A stretch of 48,188 nucleotides of DNA from Ruminococcus sp. (GCF_017464355.1 NZ_JAFUAG010000032.1:1-48188); one strand, 5' to 3'. Numbered from the stretch's first letter, positions 1 through 8,534 are shown. Numbers and translations are program-made. Notes: generated by a model from the letters alone, not told the origin.

Positions 1-31
1 GAAACCGTGCTTCTTGTGCTATACTATTCAT
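1..31 (-). CDS. Start of a probable transposase (partial, runs off the left edge)
   Basis: An ATG on the minus strand at 31-29 opens a frame reading MNSIAQEARF before the window ends. This N-terminus resembles the start of helix-turn-helix/integrase-core transposases common in Clostridia, recalled from family knowledge and not searched. Upstream on the same strand is an extended -10 (TG-A-TATAAT, plus positions 79-84). Only ten residues are visible, so the call rests mainly on the resemblance and on the transposase end at the other edge. It could be any short-leader gene. Confidence 0.35.
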   Translation of the reverse strand, partial: MNSIAQEARF

Positions 32-33
32 GG

Positions 34-101
34 AACAACTCTCTTTTCATGATATTTTTGTTTTTGTTAGCACTTAACATTATATCATATTGAGAGTTGT
101 T
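34..101. repeat. 10-bp inverted repeat flanking the leftward promoter
   Basis: AACAACTCTC at 34-43 and GAGAGTTGTT at 92-101 form a perfect 10-bp inverted repeat with a 48-nt spacer. One arm lies between the -35 and -10 regions of the minus-strand promoter and the other lies just before the start codon at 31. The pair may be an operator or a leader hairpin that limits expression of the leftward gene. Function is inferred. Confidence 0.4.
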
Positions 102-172
102 TTTCTATTTTTGGTGTCTATGATCTATTGTAACATAACACTGAGGCTTTTTTTTCAGAAAAGCCGCATATC

Positions 173-201
173 TTGACCAAAAGGCGCCGATGTGGTATAA
201 T
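173..201 (+). promoter_or_regulatory. Promoter for the first gene cluster
   Basis: TTGACC (173-178), a 17-bp spacer and TATAAT (196-201), with TGG directly before the -10 as an extended element. Transcription should start near 208. Because the -35 box itself reads TTG, a longer reading frame opening at 173 is not plausible. Confidence 0.75.
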
Positions 202-232
202 AACTGTATGTGGTCTGAAAGAGGTGAGGGCT

Positions 233-814
233 GTGAGGACGTATATCGAATATGCTGCTGCAGGCCTTGGGGCAGGGCTGCTGCTCATGCTGGGCGACAG
301 GGCTGTCGGCGGACAGCTGCTATTCGGCATTGAAAGCAGCACCGCAGGCCTCTGCATAATGGCGGCACTGCTAACGGCCTCGCGGAAAAAAACGCCCCTG
401 CATACATTTGTGTGCAGCATGGCGCTGAATGGTACCATGGGGCTGGTGCTGACACTGTATGCCGTCCGCCCGCAGAGAGTGGGGGAGTGGCTGACTTTTG
501 CAGCGATACTTCTTGCAGGCAGCGGACTGGCTGCGCTGTGCAGCAAATGCCGTGAAAAATACAGGCTGTGGGTGCTTTGCTCACTGGCAGGACTTGCAGT
601 GACAGCTGCCGAGGGTCTGGAGCTTATGACAGCCTATTTTACCATAAACAAAGGGCTCCCTCTTGCAGGGGCCGACCTGGCAGGCGGGTGCGTATGCCTG
701 TGGGTCATGCTTGGCAGGAAGAAAAAAGCCGGGCCCGAAGAAGAGCAGCAGGAATATCCCACCGATGAGGAGGGCAACAGGCTCCCCGACGGTGATGAGC
801 AGTGGCTGCTCTGA
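233..814 (+). CDS. Multi-pass membrane protein of unknown function
   Basis: A 193-residue protein. I place the start at GTG 233, five bases after GAGGTGA, because the upstream in-frame codons lie in the promoter. About five hydrophobic segments fill residues 5-165: the first is Gly/Leu-rich, the rest are separated by short basic loops such as ASRKK and CREKYR. The tail from about residue 165 is charged and hydrophilic (AGPEEEQQEYPTDEEG) and probably cytoplasmic. No catalytic motif is visible and I do not recognise the family. It is followed after 17 nt by a small acidic protein in the same operon. Confidence 0.7.
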   Translation: MRTYIEYAAAGLGAGLLLMLGDRAVGGQLLFGIESSTAGLCIMAALLTASRKKTPLHTFVCSMALNGTMGLVLTLYAVRPQRVGEWLTFAAILLAGSGLAALCSKCREKYRLWVLCSLAGLAVTAAEGLELMTAYFTINKGLPLAGADLAGGCVCLWVMLGRKKKAGPEEEQQEYPTDEEGNRLPDGDEQWLL

Positions 815-831
815 TAAGAAAGGAGAATACT

Positions 832-1194
832 ATGTACGAGGATTTCGCAGCGTGGCTGGACGAAAAACTGGAAAACGGTCTGCCCGATACCACGGCGGCT
901 GTAAATTTCAATATATATGAGGAGGAGAATAACGGCTGGACGGTACAGCTCATAGCCTCCGACAGATTTGACGCAGGTGACGATGAGTGGGCTTGCTTTG
1001 AGGTGTATTCCTCGGGGGAAGACCTCTATTATCGGGAAAAGGAATGCGGCTGGGAAGAGATACACGAGGACGTCCGCGAAATGGTGCAGACCTACCTGGA
1101 AAAGGGCAGGTTCGCAGATATGCTCAAAAGCTTCCGTGCAGTGGGCTTCGGCTTTGTGGACGGCGACCTTGAACTGGCTTATGTGAGGGAATAG
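832..1194 (+). CDS. Small acidic cytoplasmic protein, unknown function
   Basis: A 120-residue, strongly acidic protein starting at ATG 832 after AAAGGAG (819-825). It has no signal peptide or membrane segment and is rich in Trp, Glu and Asp, with alternating beta-like stretches (TAAVNFNIYEEE, WTVQLIASDRF) and a helical region near DVREMVQTYLEKGRFADML. The composition and single-domain build recall small immunity-type or binding proteins, but no family can be assigned. It sits between two membrane-protein genes, 3 nt before the next start, so it is probably co-translated with them. Confidence 0.7.
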   Translation: MYEDFAAWLDEKLENGLPDTTAAVNFNIYEEENNGWTVQLIASDRFDAGDDEWACFEVYSSGEDLYYREKECGWEEIHEDVREMVQTYLEKGRFADMLKSFRAVGFGFVDGDLELAYVRE

Positions 1195-1197
1195 ATC

Positions 1198-1695
1198 ATG
1201 GATACTATCGACAAGATAATGACGGCAGTGCTGGCAGTGGGCGCGGCCGCAGAGATATATCTGGACATAAAGCTGTACCTGCTCATGAGGAAGACTGAGG
1301 AGCTGGCAGTGACCGTAGGGCTGTATGAGCTGCTGTGGGTGCTGTTCCTGACTCTGGGCGTGACTTTCAGCTATCTGGGCGGGAACATCTCGCTGGTGCT
1401 GCTGATAGTGTTCTATCTGGTGGCTGTGTTCTGCCTGCCCATACAGTGCGATATCTTCACCCCCGAGGGTCTGCTGAGGGTGGGGCTGAAAAACAGAAGC
1501 GGCATCGACCCCGCGAACAAGTACAGCTACAAGTATGTGCAGGGCAAGGTGATAAAAGAGTCGCTGCTGCTTTACCGTGAGGGCGCCGAAAAGCCCCACA
1601 TGGATGTTATAGGCGTGAAGAACCCGAAGCTCATATCCATGCTGAATGCAAACTATAAAAAGCACGGCTATGAGAATCCCATGCTCAAGGAGTGA
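1198..1695 (+). CDS. Small membrane protein, unknown function
   Basis: A 165-residue protein with an N-terminal hydrophobic segment (about residues 7-27), then two or three further membrane helices between residues 38 and 85 (LYELLWVLFLTLGV, ISLVLLIVFYLVAVFCL). A soluble basic C-terminal half follows, including FTPEGLLRVGLKNRSG and ending MLKE. It starts 3 nt after the stop of the preceding gene. Its stop overlaps the Shine-Dalgarno of the next gene, indicating tight coupling. No known family is recognised. Confidence 0.7.
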   Translation: MDTIDKIMTAVLAVGAAAEIYLDIKLYLLMRKTEELAVTVGLYELLWVLFLTLGVTFSYLGGNISLVLLIVFYLVAVFCLPIQCDIFTPEGLLRVGLKNRSGIDPANKYSYKYVQGKVIKESLLLYREGAEKPHMDVIGVKNPKLISMLNANYKKHGYENPMLKE

Positions 1696-1700
1696 ATGAT

Positions 1701-2252
1701 ATGGATATGACAAAGCTTCTGCTTATGGCAGAGGAGGAGAAAAATCCCTTTGACGGCCTGTTCAGCGGCGCAGGGAGAGTGGTGGGCATAATACTCATCG
1801 TGACGGGTGTGCTGCTCATCTATCTGGCAGTAAAGGTGGCAAAGGGCTACAGCTTCATGCCTACCCTGGGCACCGAAACTGTCATAGAGGAAGATAACTA
1901 TGTTGAATGCGAAGCCAAGGTGCTGCAAAAGAAAAAGACCACCATGCCCGACCTCAACGGCGGTGAGGACAGGGAGTTCGTTGAGTGGAAGATAGGCTAT
2001 ACCGTGGACGGCGAGAAGTTCACCCAGATGATACCCGATGACGGCTACGAAAAAGGGGATATGCTGAAAATAAAGTATAACCCCGACAAGCCCTCGGAAT
2101 ATTACCTGGTGGACGAAAATGCCGATAATGAAGCCCCCGACGAGGAGGAAGATACATCTGCCGACACAAACAAGAGCCGCAACACAGGCGCTATTATCGC
2201 CGTGCTGGGTGTGCTGGTGATAATAGGCGGCATCGCACTGGTGCTTATGTGA
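1701..2252 (+). CDS. DUF3592-like membrane protein
   Basis: A 183-residue protein. ATG 1701 is chosen because AAGGAG at 1687-1692 gives an 8-nt spacing. It has an N-terminal membrane helix (about residues 26-46) and a soluble beta domain (about 58-140) with the DUF3592 hallmark pattern: a modified-glycine/charge-rich strand, WKIGYTVDGEKF, then GDMLKIKYNPDKPSEYYL. An acidic linker (APDEEEDTSADT) precedes a C-terminal helix ending the protein. DUF3592 proteins are of unknown function, usually envelope-located. A second, shorter relative lies at 25077-25559. It is the last gene of the cluster and is followed by a terminator. Confidence 0.75.
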   Translation: MDMTKLLLMAEEEKNPFDGLFSGAGRVVGIILIVTGVLLIYLAVKVAKGYSFMPTLGTETVIEEDNYVECEAKVLQKKKTTMPDLNGGEDREFVEWKIGYTVDGEKFTQMIPDDGYEKGDMLKIKYNPDKPSEYYLVDENADNEAPDEEEDTSADTNKSRNTGAIIAVLGVLVIIGGIALVLM

Positions 2253-2280
2253 CAGCAATGCTGTGAAAGGTTCAAAAATC

Positions 2281-2318
2281 AAATGCCCGTAAACGTCAAC
2301 AAACGTCTGCGGGCATTT
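2281..2318 (+). terminator. Terminator after the first cluster
   Basis: AAATGCCCG (2281-2289) pairs with CGGGCATTT (2310-2318), and the stem is extended by AAACGT/ACGTCT near the loop. A moderately T/A-rich tail (ATATAT) follows. It is placed 28 nt after the stop of the DUF3592-like gene. Confidence 0.65.
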
Positions 2319-2890
2319 ATATATTGCAGGAGGAAAAAGTCGTAAAATGCGCCGTATGCGGCCTTGCGAAATATACACCTGCCGTTGAAAGAAATGGATA
2401 AAACGGACAGGATAGCCCTCTATATTGGAGATTTTCAACAAGTTAATCAGACTTTTCGTGTGAATATTGACAGATAAAAATTTATTGTGATATTACACAA
2501 AACAAAATGAAAAATAAATGTGAATTAAAAAGATGAAAACGTTACAACTTCCCGTTTTTTGCTATTTTCTTCTGCAAAGTGAACAAAAATCGCCGCACAG
2601 AGTTGTGCAGTGCGACGAAACAGTGAAAATGTACCAAAAATAAGGTCACTTAAACGTTTTAGTTAGCTTGACAAATTGATAGTTAATTGTTATAATAAAT
2701 GATAGCACAGTATGCCCTTTTGGGTATTTTCGATAAAAAATCTAGCAAAATCAACTTTAAACAAATTGATTTTTTGAACATATTGTACAGCAAATTCACG
2801 ATATTGCAAAGCAATATTTAATATATCACAAAATGTGAAAATTGCACAAAGCGTTAATTATTTCACTCCGCAGGAGGGAGGAAGAGCCCC
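2319..2890 (+). other. AT-rich intergenic leader of the 13.5 kb operon
   Basis: This 570-bp stretch has no convincing gene. From about 2441 it is much richer in A+T than its surroundings. It contains a possible weak upstream promoter (TTGACA 2467-2472, TGATATTAC ending 2496) and the consensus promoter at 2668-2696, giving a leader of about 190 nt. Small inverted repeats such as GATATTGCAAAGCAATATT (around 2800-2820) could fold in the leader. A frame at 2347 codes only 13 residues despite an upstream AGGAGG and is not called. Confidence 0.6.
2668..2696 (+). promoter_or_regulatory. Perfect consensus promoter of the 13.5 kb transport-like operon
   Basis: TTGACA (2668-2673), exactly 17 bp, then TATAAT (2691-2696). 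This is a full sigma-A consensus in an AT-rich context and predicts strong transcription starting near 2703. No operator palindrome overlaps it clearly. Confidence 0.85.
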
Positions 2891-3568
2891 ATGGACGTGA
2901 TACTGAGAACAGAGGCGCTCTACCGTGACTTCAAGATAGGTGACGGCAGCGTGGTATCTGCACTGAAAAATGTGAATATCGAGATAGAGAAAGGCAAGCT
3001 GACTATCCTGAGGGGACGCTCGGGCAGCGGCAAGACCACTCTGATAAATATACTGGGCGCGCTGGATAAGCCCACCAAAGGCAAGGTGCTGTTCGACGGA
3101 AAGGATATAACCAAGCTTTCCGAGGGCGCCAGGGATAACCTGCGAAGATACGATATGGCTTTCGTTTTCCAGTCGGTGGCGCTGATGTCGGGCATGACCG
3201 CCTTCGAGAATGTGGGCTTCGGCCTGAGGCTGGCAAAGTACCCTTATGACAAGCGCGATGCCAGGGCGAAGGAATGCCTGGCTGCGGTGGGGCTTGACAA
3301 GCGTATGGGTCACAGGCCCGGCGAGATGTCGGGCGGTGAGCAGCAAAGGGTGGCCATAGCAAGGGCTATCGCCCATGAGCCAAGGCTTATCTTTGCCGAT
3401 GAGCCTACAGCTGAACTGGATACCAACACCGCACTGCATATCGTCAAGCTTTTTAAAGAGCTGGTGGCGAAGCAGAATATGACTATAATCATGACTACCC
3501 ACGACCCCAGTATGATGGACGTGGCGGATAAAGTGTATACTCTTGAGGACGGTGAGATAGTTGGCTGA
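2891..3568 (+). CDS. ABC transporter ATP-binding protein, LolD/MacB type (first ATPase)
   Basis: A 225-residue stand-alone ATPase that would hydrolyse ATP on the cytoplasmic side of an ABC complex. Visible motifs are Walker A GRSGSGKTT (residues 42-50), Q-loop Q94, signature MSGGEQQRVAIARA (146-159), Walker B LIFADEP (166-172) with catalytic Glu171, and H-loop His204. Length and motifs match the LolD/MacB/FtsE-like group, which normally serve FtsX-fold permeases, and there is no C-terminal TOBE extension as in MalK/MsmX sugar ATPases. Start ATG 2891 follows a GGAGGGAGG site. It overlaps the second ATPase gene by 8 nt, suggesting a heterodimer. It is the first gene after the consensus promoter. 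Confidence 0.9.
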   Translation: MDVILRTEALYRDFKIGDGSVVSALKNVNIEIEKGKLTILRGRSGSGKTTLINILGALDKPTKGKVLFDGKDITKLSEGARDNLRRYDMAFVFQSVALMSGMTAFENVGFGLRLAKYPYDKRDARAKECLAAVGLDKRMGHRPGEMSGGEQQRVAIARAIAHEPRLIFADEPTAELDTNTALHIVKLFKELVAKQNMTIIMTTHDPSMMDVADKVYTLEDGEIVG

Positions 3569-4493
3569 TAATGATACTATTGTAACCCGTGCCGATGATG
3601 AATACATGATACGCTGTGAAAACCTCGTGAAGATATACAAAACTTCTGATGTTGAAGCGGTGGCGCTGCAAGGGCTTGACCTTGATGTGAAAAAAGGCGA
3701 GCTCATGGCTATAGTGGGAAATTCGGGCAGCGGTAAATCAACGCTGCTGAATATGCTGGGGGGACTTGACAGACCCTCGGCGGGAAGCTTGACGGTGGAC
3801 GGCAAAAATCTGCTGAAATTCACCGATAAGGACTACATGGAGTACAAGCGGGACACCGTGGGCTTCGTGTGGCAGAACAATGCGAGAAATCTGGTGCCTT
3901 ACCTGACAGCGGTGCAGAATGTTGAGCTGCCCATGCTGCTCAAGGGCAGAAAGGGCAGACGCGCGAGAGCGCTGGAGCTGCTGCGCAAGGTGGGGCTTGA
4001 AAAGAGGAAGAACAGCAGGCTCGACCAGATGTCGGGCGGTGAACAGCAAAGGGTGGCCATAGCGATCGCCATGGCAAATGACCCCAAACTCCTGCTGGCA
4101 GACGAGCCTACGGGCTCGGTGGATACGAAGACCTCTGCGATGATACTTGATATCTTCAAGGAGCTGAACAAGAGCGAGGGCGTGACGGTGGTCATCGTCA
4201 CCCATGACCTTAAGCTGGCTGACCATATCGACAGAGTGGTGGCTATAAGGGACGGCAGGACAAGCTCGGAGATAATCAGGAAAAGGTCTTATGCTGAGGA
4301 ACTCGGTGAGATGGGCGAGGTAATGACCTCGGAGGAAGCGACCCATGAGGAGCTGGCGGTGCTTGACAGGTCCGGCAGACTGCAGCTTCCCAAGGACTAT
4401 ATGCAGAGCCTTGGCATAAAAGGCGGCGGCAAGGTAAGGGTCGAGCTTGATGAGGAAAAGGGCGGCATAATGCTCTATCCCTCGGAGGATTAG
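3561..4493 (+). CDS. ABC ATPase fused to a C-terminal AbrB/SpoVT-like domain (second ATPase)
   Basis: A 310-residue protein starting at TTG 3561, overlapping the first ATPase gene. The ATPase domain (about 16-240) has Walker A GNSGSGKST (53-61), Q105, signature MSGGEQQRVAIAIA (157-170, Ile replacing the usual Arg), Walker B LLLADEP (177-183) and His215. After a linker (241-262), residues 263-307 read like a swapped-hairpin AbrB/MazE/SpoVT domain: LDRSGRLQLPKDYMQSLGI followed by GGKVRVELDEE. That domain family usually dimerises and often binds DNA. Here it could dimerise the ATPase, dock it to a partner, or sense something. No FtsX permease lies nearby; the downstream permeases are MalF/MalG-like. 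Confidence 0.88.
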   Translation: MADNDTIVTRADDEYMIRCENLVKIYKTSDVEAVALQGLDLDVKKGELMAIVGNSGSGKSTLLNMLGGLDRPSAGSLTVDGKNLLKFTDKDYMEYKRDTVGFVWQNNARNLVPYLTAVQNVELPMLLKGRKGRRARALELLRKVGLEKRKNSRLDQMSGGEQQRVAIAIAMANDPKLLLADEPTGSVDTKTSAMILDIFKELNKSEGVTVVIVTHDLKLADHIDRVVAIRDGRTSSEIIRKRSYAEELGEMGEVMTSEEATHEELAVLDRSGRLQLPKDYMQSLGIKGGGKVRVELDEEKGGIMLYPSED

Positions 4494-4626
4494 TTTTGTT
4501 TCTTAGCCTGCGGGCTTTGATAAATTGAGATCTGTTGGTTTTTCAGTGACACATAGGCGGTCGGCAAAAGCAGTGAGGATCTCAGGCTTTTACACAGCAC
4601 TTTATTTAGAAAGGGTGGATTCAATA

Positions 4627-7563
4627 GTGAAAAACACAATGTTTAGGCGTGTTATTTGCTCTGCTGTTGCACTCAGCTTGAGTGTTGGCTGCTTTGTTCC
4701 GACGGCTTTTGCAGATGCAGATGACTCTCTAGGCACCCGGGACGAAGCCGAAGCTGTTACAGGTACCGACAGTATTCGTCAGACTTCTTACAGCAAATAT
4801 CTGGAGAAGTATGAAGACACCGCGAGACCTGATATCGACGAGATAGTCATAAAAGGCTCCGATTACGTACCCGGTTCGGTGAGCGATGATCTTTCTCTCG
4901 GCACCGAGACCAGCTTCGAGGGCGTGGACGATGTCCTGTACTGGGCAAATCAGCAGGGTTCTGTATCGTATGAGGTGGATATACCTCAGGACGGCAGGTA
5001 TAACCTGAAAATGTCCTACTACGCACTGCCCGGCACGACCAACGATATCGAGTTCTCTCTGCTCATAGACGGTGAGAGCCCCTACGGTACCGCACAGCGT
5101 ATCACACTTGACAAGGTGTGGGTCAATGACGGTGATATCGGTGAAGATGCCAAGGGCAACGATATGAGGCCCGGACAGGTAGAGTTCCCCATGTGGCAGA
5201 TGAACAAGCCTGTGGCTGACGTTGACGGTCTTTATAACGAGCCCCTGCAGTTCTATATGACAGAAGGCAAGCACGTTCTGACTCTCGACTCGGACAAGGC
5301 ACAGTTCGTACTGGGTGACATAACTGTATACAATTATAAAGAGCCCAAGGAGTATGATGCGCCTTCATCGAACGACCTGGGCGCTACCAGAAATCAGAAG
5401 ATAATACTGGAGGGCGAGACCGCGACCTACAAGTCATCGAGAACTCTGTATCCTACCTCGGATAAGACCTCTTACATGACTTCAAGCTCAAAGGGCTACA
5501 GCCCCACCAAGACAAGATACAATACCATCGGCGGCGGCAACAACTGGAACCAGTCTACACAGGCTGTTACCTGGGAGTTCAGCGTCCCTGAGTCAGGCTT
5601 CTACAAGATAGGCATCTTCGGAAGACAGGACCAGATGAGAGGTATGTATTCCAACAGAAGGATATCCATAAACGGTGAAGTTCCCAATAAGGAGTCGGAG
5701 CAGGTAAAGTTCTACTACGACACCGACTGGGGCGTAGTTTCACCTTCAAACAAGGCGGGCAACCCCATGTACTACTTCCTGCAGGCAGGCACCAATACCC
5801 TGACTCTTGAAGCAGTCCCCGGTGAGATCGGTGAGATCATGGGCGAGCTGGACGATGTCGTATTCGATATCAACAGCTACTACCGCCAGATCAGACAGAT
5901 CACAGGTCCTTCTCCCGATGAATATAACAACTACATGATAGATGTGGCTATACCTGATATCATCGGTGATTTTGAGTATAACGCAGCACTGCTCAGACAG
6001 GAGAAGGAAAGGATCGAGCAGCTCTCGGGTTCGGGCGGAACAGAGGCCGAGACTCTTGAAAAAATGGCGATCGTACTTGATAAATGTGTTAAGAAGCCTG
6101 ATATAATCCCCGAAATGATGGGACAGATCAAGGATAACGTTACTGCGGTATCGACCTTTATTAATACTTACAGGATGCAGCCCCTCGAGGTGGACAAGAT
6201 CGAGATATGCACGAATGATGTTTCATTCTCGGATTGCAGCACTTCGTTCTTCGGCACTGTGGGACACGGCTTCCAGTCGTTCATAGGTTCGTTCTTTGAG
6301 GATTACAACTCCCTCTCCAACGATGAGGACGCTACAGCTCAGGAGTGCTGGATAACCCTCGGCCGTGATAACGCCGTTGTTATCAAGGAACTCATCGACA
6401 GCGACTATAACGCAAACAGCGACTCCAAGATCAACCTCAAACTGGTACAGGGCGGTATTACCGAGGCTACCTTCTCGGGCAAGGGCCCTGATATGGCGCT
6501 CTTCCTGGGCGGTGACTACCCCATTCAGCTGGCGGTAAGAGATACCCTGGTGGACCTGACACAGTTTGATGACTACGAGGAGATGACCAAGAGGTTCGCT
6601 CCCAATCTCATGACACTGTATACTTACAATGACGGCGTATACGGCCTGCCCTGCACACAGAATTTCCCCATGCTGTTCTACAGATCGGATATTCTTGCAG
6701 AGTATGATATCGACCCCGAATATGACCTGGTATCCTGGGACAGGATAATCAACTGCCTGCCCACTCTCCAGAGAAACTACCTTGAGGTCGGCCTGAGGCT
6801 GCCCGCTACAGCTACTGCGGGCGTTACGATAGTATCTGCCGTTACAGAGAACGGTAATACCTTCGCTATGATGCTGCTGCAGCAGGGTCTGAACTACTAT
6901 ACCGAGGATCAGACAAAGACTACCTTCGATCAGCAGCCTGCTATCAACGCTTTTGATACCTGGACAAAGTTCTATACAACTTACAGCTTCCAGCAGCAGT
7001 ACGATGCATTCACCAGATTCAGACAGGGCGATATGCCTGTGCTGGTAAATGACTACACCTTCTACAACCAGCTGACAGCTGCAGCACCCGAGATCAAGGG
7101 CTGCTGGTCCTTCAGAGCAGTTCCCGGCACCTTCGATGAGAACGGCAACCTGAACCATGCGGCTAACTCCGAGGGTCAGTGCTGCGTTATCTTCAAGAAG
7201 GCTCCCGATCCCGAGGCTGCATGGGACTTCATCAAGTGGTTCACAAGTGCTGATACCCAGATGAAGTACGGCAACAACATCGAATCCGTACTCGGACCTA
7301 TGGGCAGATATGCTACTGCAAACCAGGAAGCACTCAGAGGTCTGTCATGGACTACCAAGGAAGCAGATCTGCTCCTCGACCAGATGAATTCTCAGGTAGA
7401 GATACCGATCATACCCGCTTCCTACGGCGTTACCAGAAACGTCATGAACGCATTCAGAAGCGTCGTAAACGACAACGAGAATGCAAGAGATACCCTGTTC
7501 TGGTACAACAAGGATATCAACGACGAGATCACACGTAAGCGTGAAGACCTCGGCTTAGAATAA
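4627..7563 (+). CDS. Secreted two-lectin-domain solute-binding-like protein
   Basis: A 978-residue exported protein. GTG 4627 is chosen because AAAGGGTGG ends eight bases upstream and the next residues form a signal peptide (VKNTMFRRVICSAVAL, cleaved near AFA-DADD, about residue 32). Residues about 60-270 and 285-430 look like two carbohydrate-binding-type beta-sandwich modules (VSYEVDIPQDGRYNLKMSYY; VTWEFSVPESGFYKIGIFG), each ending in a strand typical of CBM6/35-like folds. A helical linker follows (about 435-560). The C-terminal half (about 575-950) matches MalE-type extracellular solute-binding proteins (GPDMALFLGGDYP, YGLPCTQNFPMLFYRSDIL, PEAAWDFIKWF). Ordinary CUT1 binding proteins are about 420 residues, so this one is more than double. 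Eighteen nt later comes a MalF-like permease. Confidence 0.85.
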   Translation: MKNTMFRRVICSAVALSLSVGCFVPTAFADADDSLGTRDEAEAVTGTDSIRQTSYSKYLEKYEDTARPDIDEIVIKGSDYVPGSVSDDLSLGTETSFEGVDDVLYWANQQGSVSYEVDIPQDGRYNLKMSYYALPGTTNDIEFSLLIDGESPYGTAQRITLDKVWVNDGDIGEDAKGNDMRPGQVEFPMWQMNKPVADVDGLYNEPLQFYMTEGKHVLTLDSDKAQFVLGDITVYNYKEPKEYDAPSSNDLGATRNQKIILEGETATYKSSRTLYPTSDKTSYMTSSSKGYSPTKTRYNTIGGGNNWNQSTQAVTWEFSVPESGFYKIGIFGRQDQMRGMYSNRRISINGEVPNKESEQVKFYYDTDWGVVSPSNKAGNPMYYFLQAGTNTLTLEAVPGEIGEIMGELDDVVFDINSYYRQIRQITGPSPDEYNNYMIDVAIPDIIGDFEYNAALLRQEKERIEQLSGSGGTEAETLEKMAIVLDKCVKKPDIIPEMMGQIKDNVTAVSTFINTYRMQPLEVDKIEICTNDVSFSDCSTSFFGTVGHGFQSFIGSFFEDYNSLSNDEDATAQECWITLGRDNAVVIKELIDSDYNANSDSKINLKLVQGGITEATFSGKGPDMALFLGGDYPIQLAVRDTLVDLTQFDDYEEMTKRFAPNLMTLYTYNDGVYGLPCTQNFPMLFYRSDILAEYDIDPEYDLVSWDRIINCLPTLQRNYLEVGLRLPATATAGVTIVSAVTENGNTFAMMLLQQGLNYYTEDQTKTTFDQQPAINAFDTWTKFYTTYSFQQQYDAFTRFRQGDMPVLVNDYTFYNQLTAAAPEIKGCWSFRAVPGTFDENGNLNHAANSEGQCCVIFKKAPDPEAAWDFIKWFTSADTQMKYGNNIESVLGPMGRYATANQEALRGLSWTTKEADLLLDQMNSQVEIPIIPASYGVTRNVMNAFRSVVNDNENARDTLFWYNKDINDEITRKREDLGLE

Positions 7564-7580
7564 GGAAAGGAGAGTGTTTT

Positions 7581-8516
7581 ATGGCTAAAAGATCAGATGC
7601 CCCTATGAACAAACAGGGCAAATGGGCTTATACCTGGCATATGATGAAGGTCAATAAGGGTTGCTATTTTATGCTCGTTCCTTTCATGATATTCTTCATA
7701 CTCTTTACGGTAGTACCCGTTGTAATGTCCCTGCCTATGGGCTTTACCAACTTTAACATGATACAGATGCCCAAGTGGGTAGGTCTGTCCAACTTCTACA
7801 CACTGTTCGTCAACGACGACGTGTTCCTTATCGCTGTCAGGAACACCCTGATATTCGCGATATTCACAGGTCCGTTCTCCTACGTTCTCAGCTTCCTTAT
7901 CGCGTGGCTGATAAACGAGATGAACGCTTTCCTGAAAACTTTCTTCACATTCGTATTCTACGCACCTTCGATGACTACTTCGGTATACGTTACCTGGCAG
8001 CTGATCCTCTCGGGCGACTCCTACGGTTACCTGAACGCTGTGCTGATGGACCTGGGTATCCTGAAATCTCCTGCACAGTGGATCACTGATACAAGATACA
8101 TACTGACAGTCGTTATCATCGTTCAGCTGTGGATGTCCATGGGTGCAGGCTTCCTTGCTATCCGTGCAGGCTTCCAGAACATCGACAAGTCCATGTACGA
8201 GGCAGGCGCTATCGAAGGTATCAAGAACAGATGGCAGGAACTTTTCAAGATCACTATCCCCTCTATGGGACCCCAGCTGCTGTTCGCTGCTGTTATGCAG
8301 ATATCCACTTCGTTCACAGTTGGTATGGTCGGCCAGAACCTGGTAGGTCTGCCTTCCACCGACTACGCTGCACATACCATAATGAACCACGCTACCGACT
8401 ACGGCTGGATACGTTATGAGATGGGCTATTCGTCTGCGATATGCTTTGTGCTGTTCGCTGCGATGCTTCTTGCCAATAAGGGCGTTAACTGGATCCTTGG
8501 CAAGTATCTTGATTAA
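7581..8516 (+). CDS. MalF-type (CUT1) ABC permease, first pair
   Basis: A 311-residue inner-membrane protein with six predicted helices, starting with a cytoplasmic basic segment and a first helix near FMLVPFMIFFILFTVVPVVM. The EAA loop that docks the ATPase is clear: YEAGAIEGIKNRWQELFKIT followed by IPSMGP (about residues 212-238). Family knowledge places it with sugar or oligosaccharide importers. Start ATG 7581 follows AAGGAGAG. It lies between the solute-binding protein and its MalG-type partner (18-nt gap), so it probably forms the translocation channel with that partner. Confidence 0.9.
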   Translation: MAKRSDAPMNKQGKWAYTWHMMKVNKGCYFMLVPFMIFFILFTVVPVVMSLPMGFTNFNMIQMPKWVGLSNFYTLFVNDDVFLIAVRNTLIFAIFTGPFSYVLSFLIAWLINEMNAFLKTFFTFVFYAPSMTTSVYVTWQLILSGDSYGYLNAVLMDLGILKSPAQWITDTRYILTVVIIVQLWMSMGAGFLAIRAGFQNIDKSMYEAGAIEGIKNRWQELFKITIPSMGPQLLFAAVMQISTSFTVGMVGQNLVGLPSTDYAAHTIMNHATDYGWIRYEMGYSSAICFVLFAAMLLANKGVNWILGKYLD

Positions 8517-8534
8517 AAGGGGGGAATATTACAA

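Noticed and set aside
173-232. N-terminal extension of the first membrane protein from TTG 173
   Set aside because: TTG 173 is the -35 box of the promoter; GTG 233 has the proper ribosome site.
634-1713. Long open frame on the minus strand opposite the first cluster
   Set aside because: His/Gln/Leu-rich translation without motifs, antisense to three coupled plus-strand genes with ribosome sites.
2347-2388. 13-codon frame after AGGAGG downstream of the first terminator
   Set aside because: Too short, no promoter of its own, and not near a gene it could control.
4525-4626. Extended start of the solute-binding protein
   Set aside because: No ribosome site at 4525 and the signal peptide begins properly at GTG 4627.
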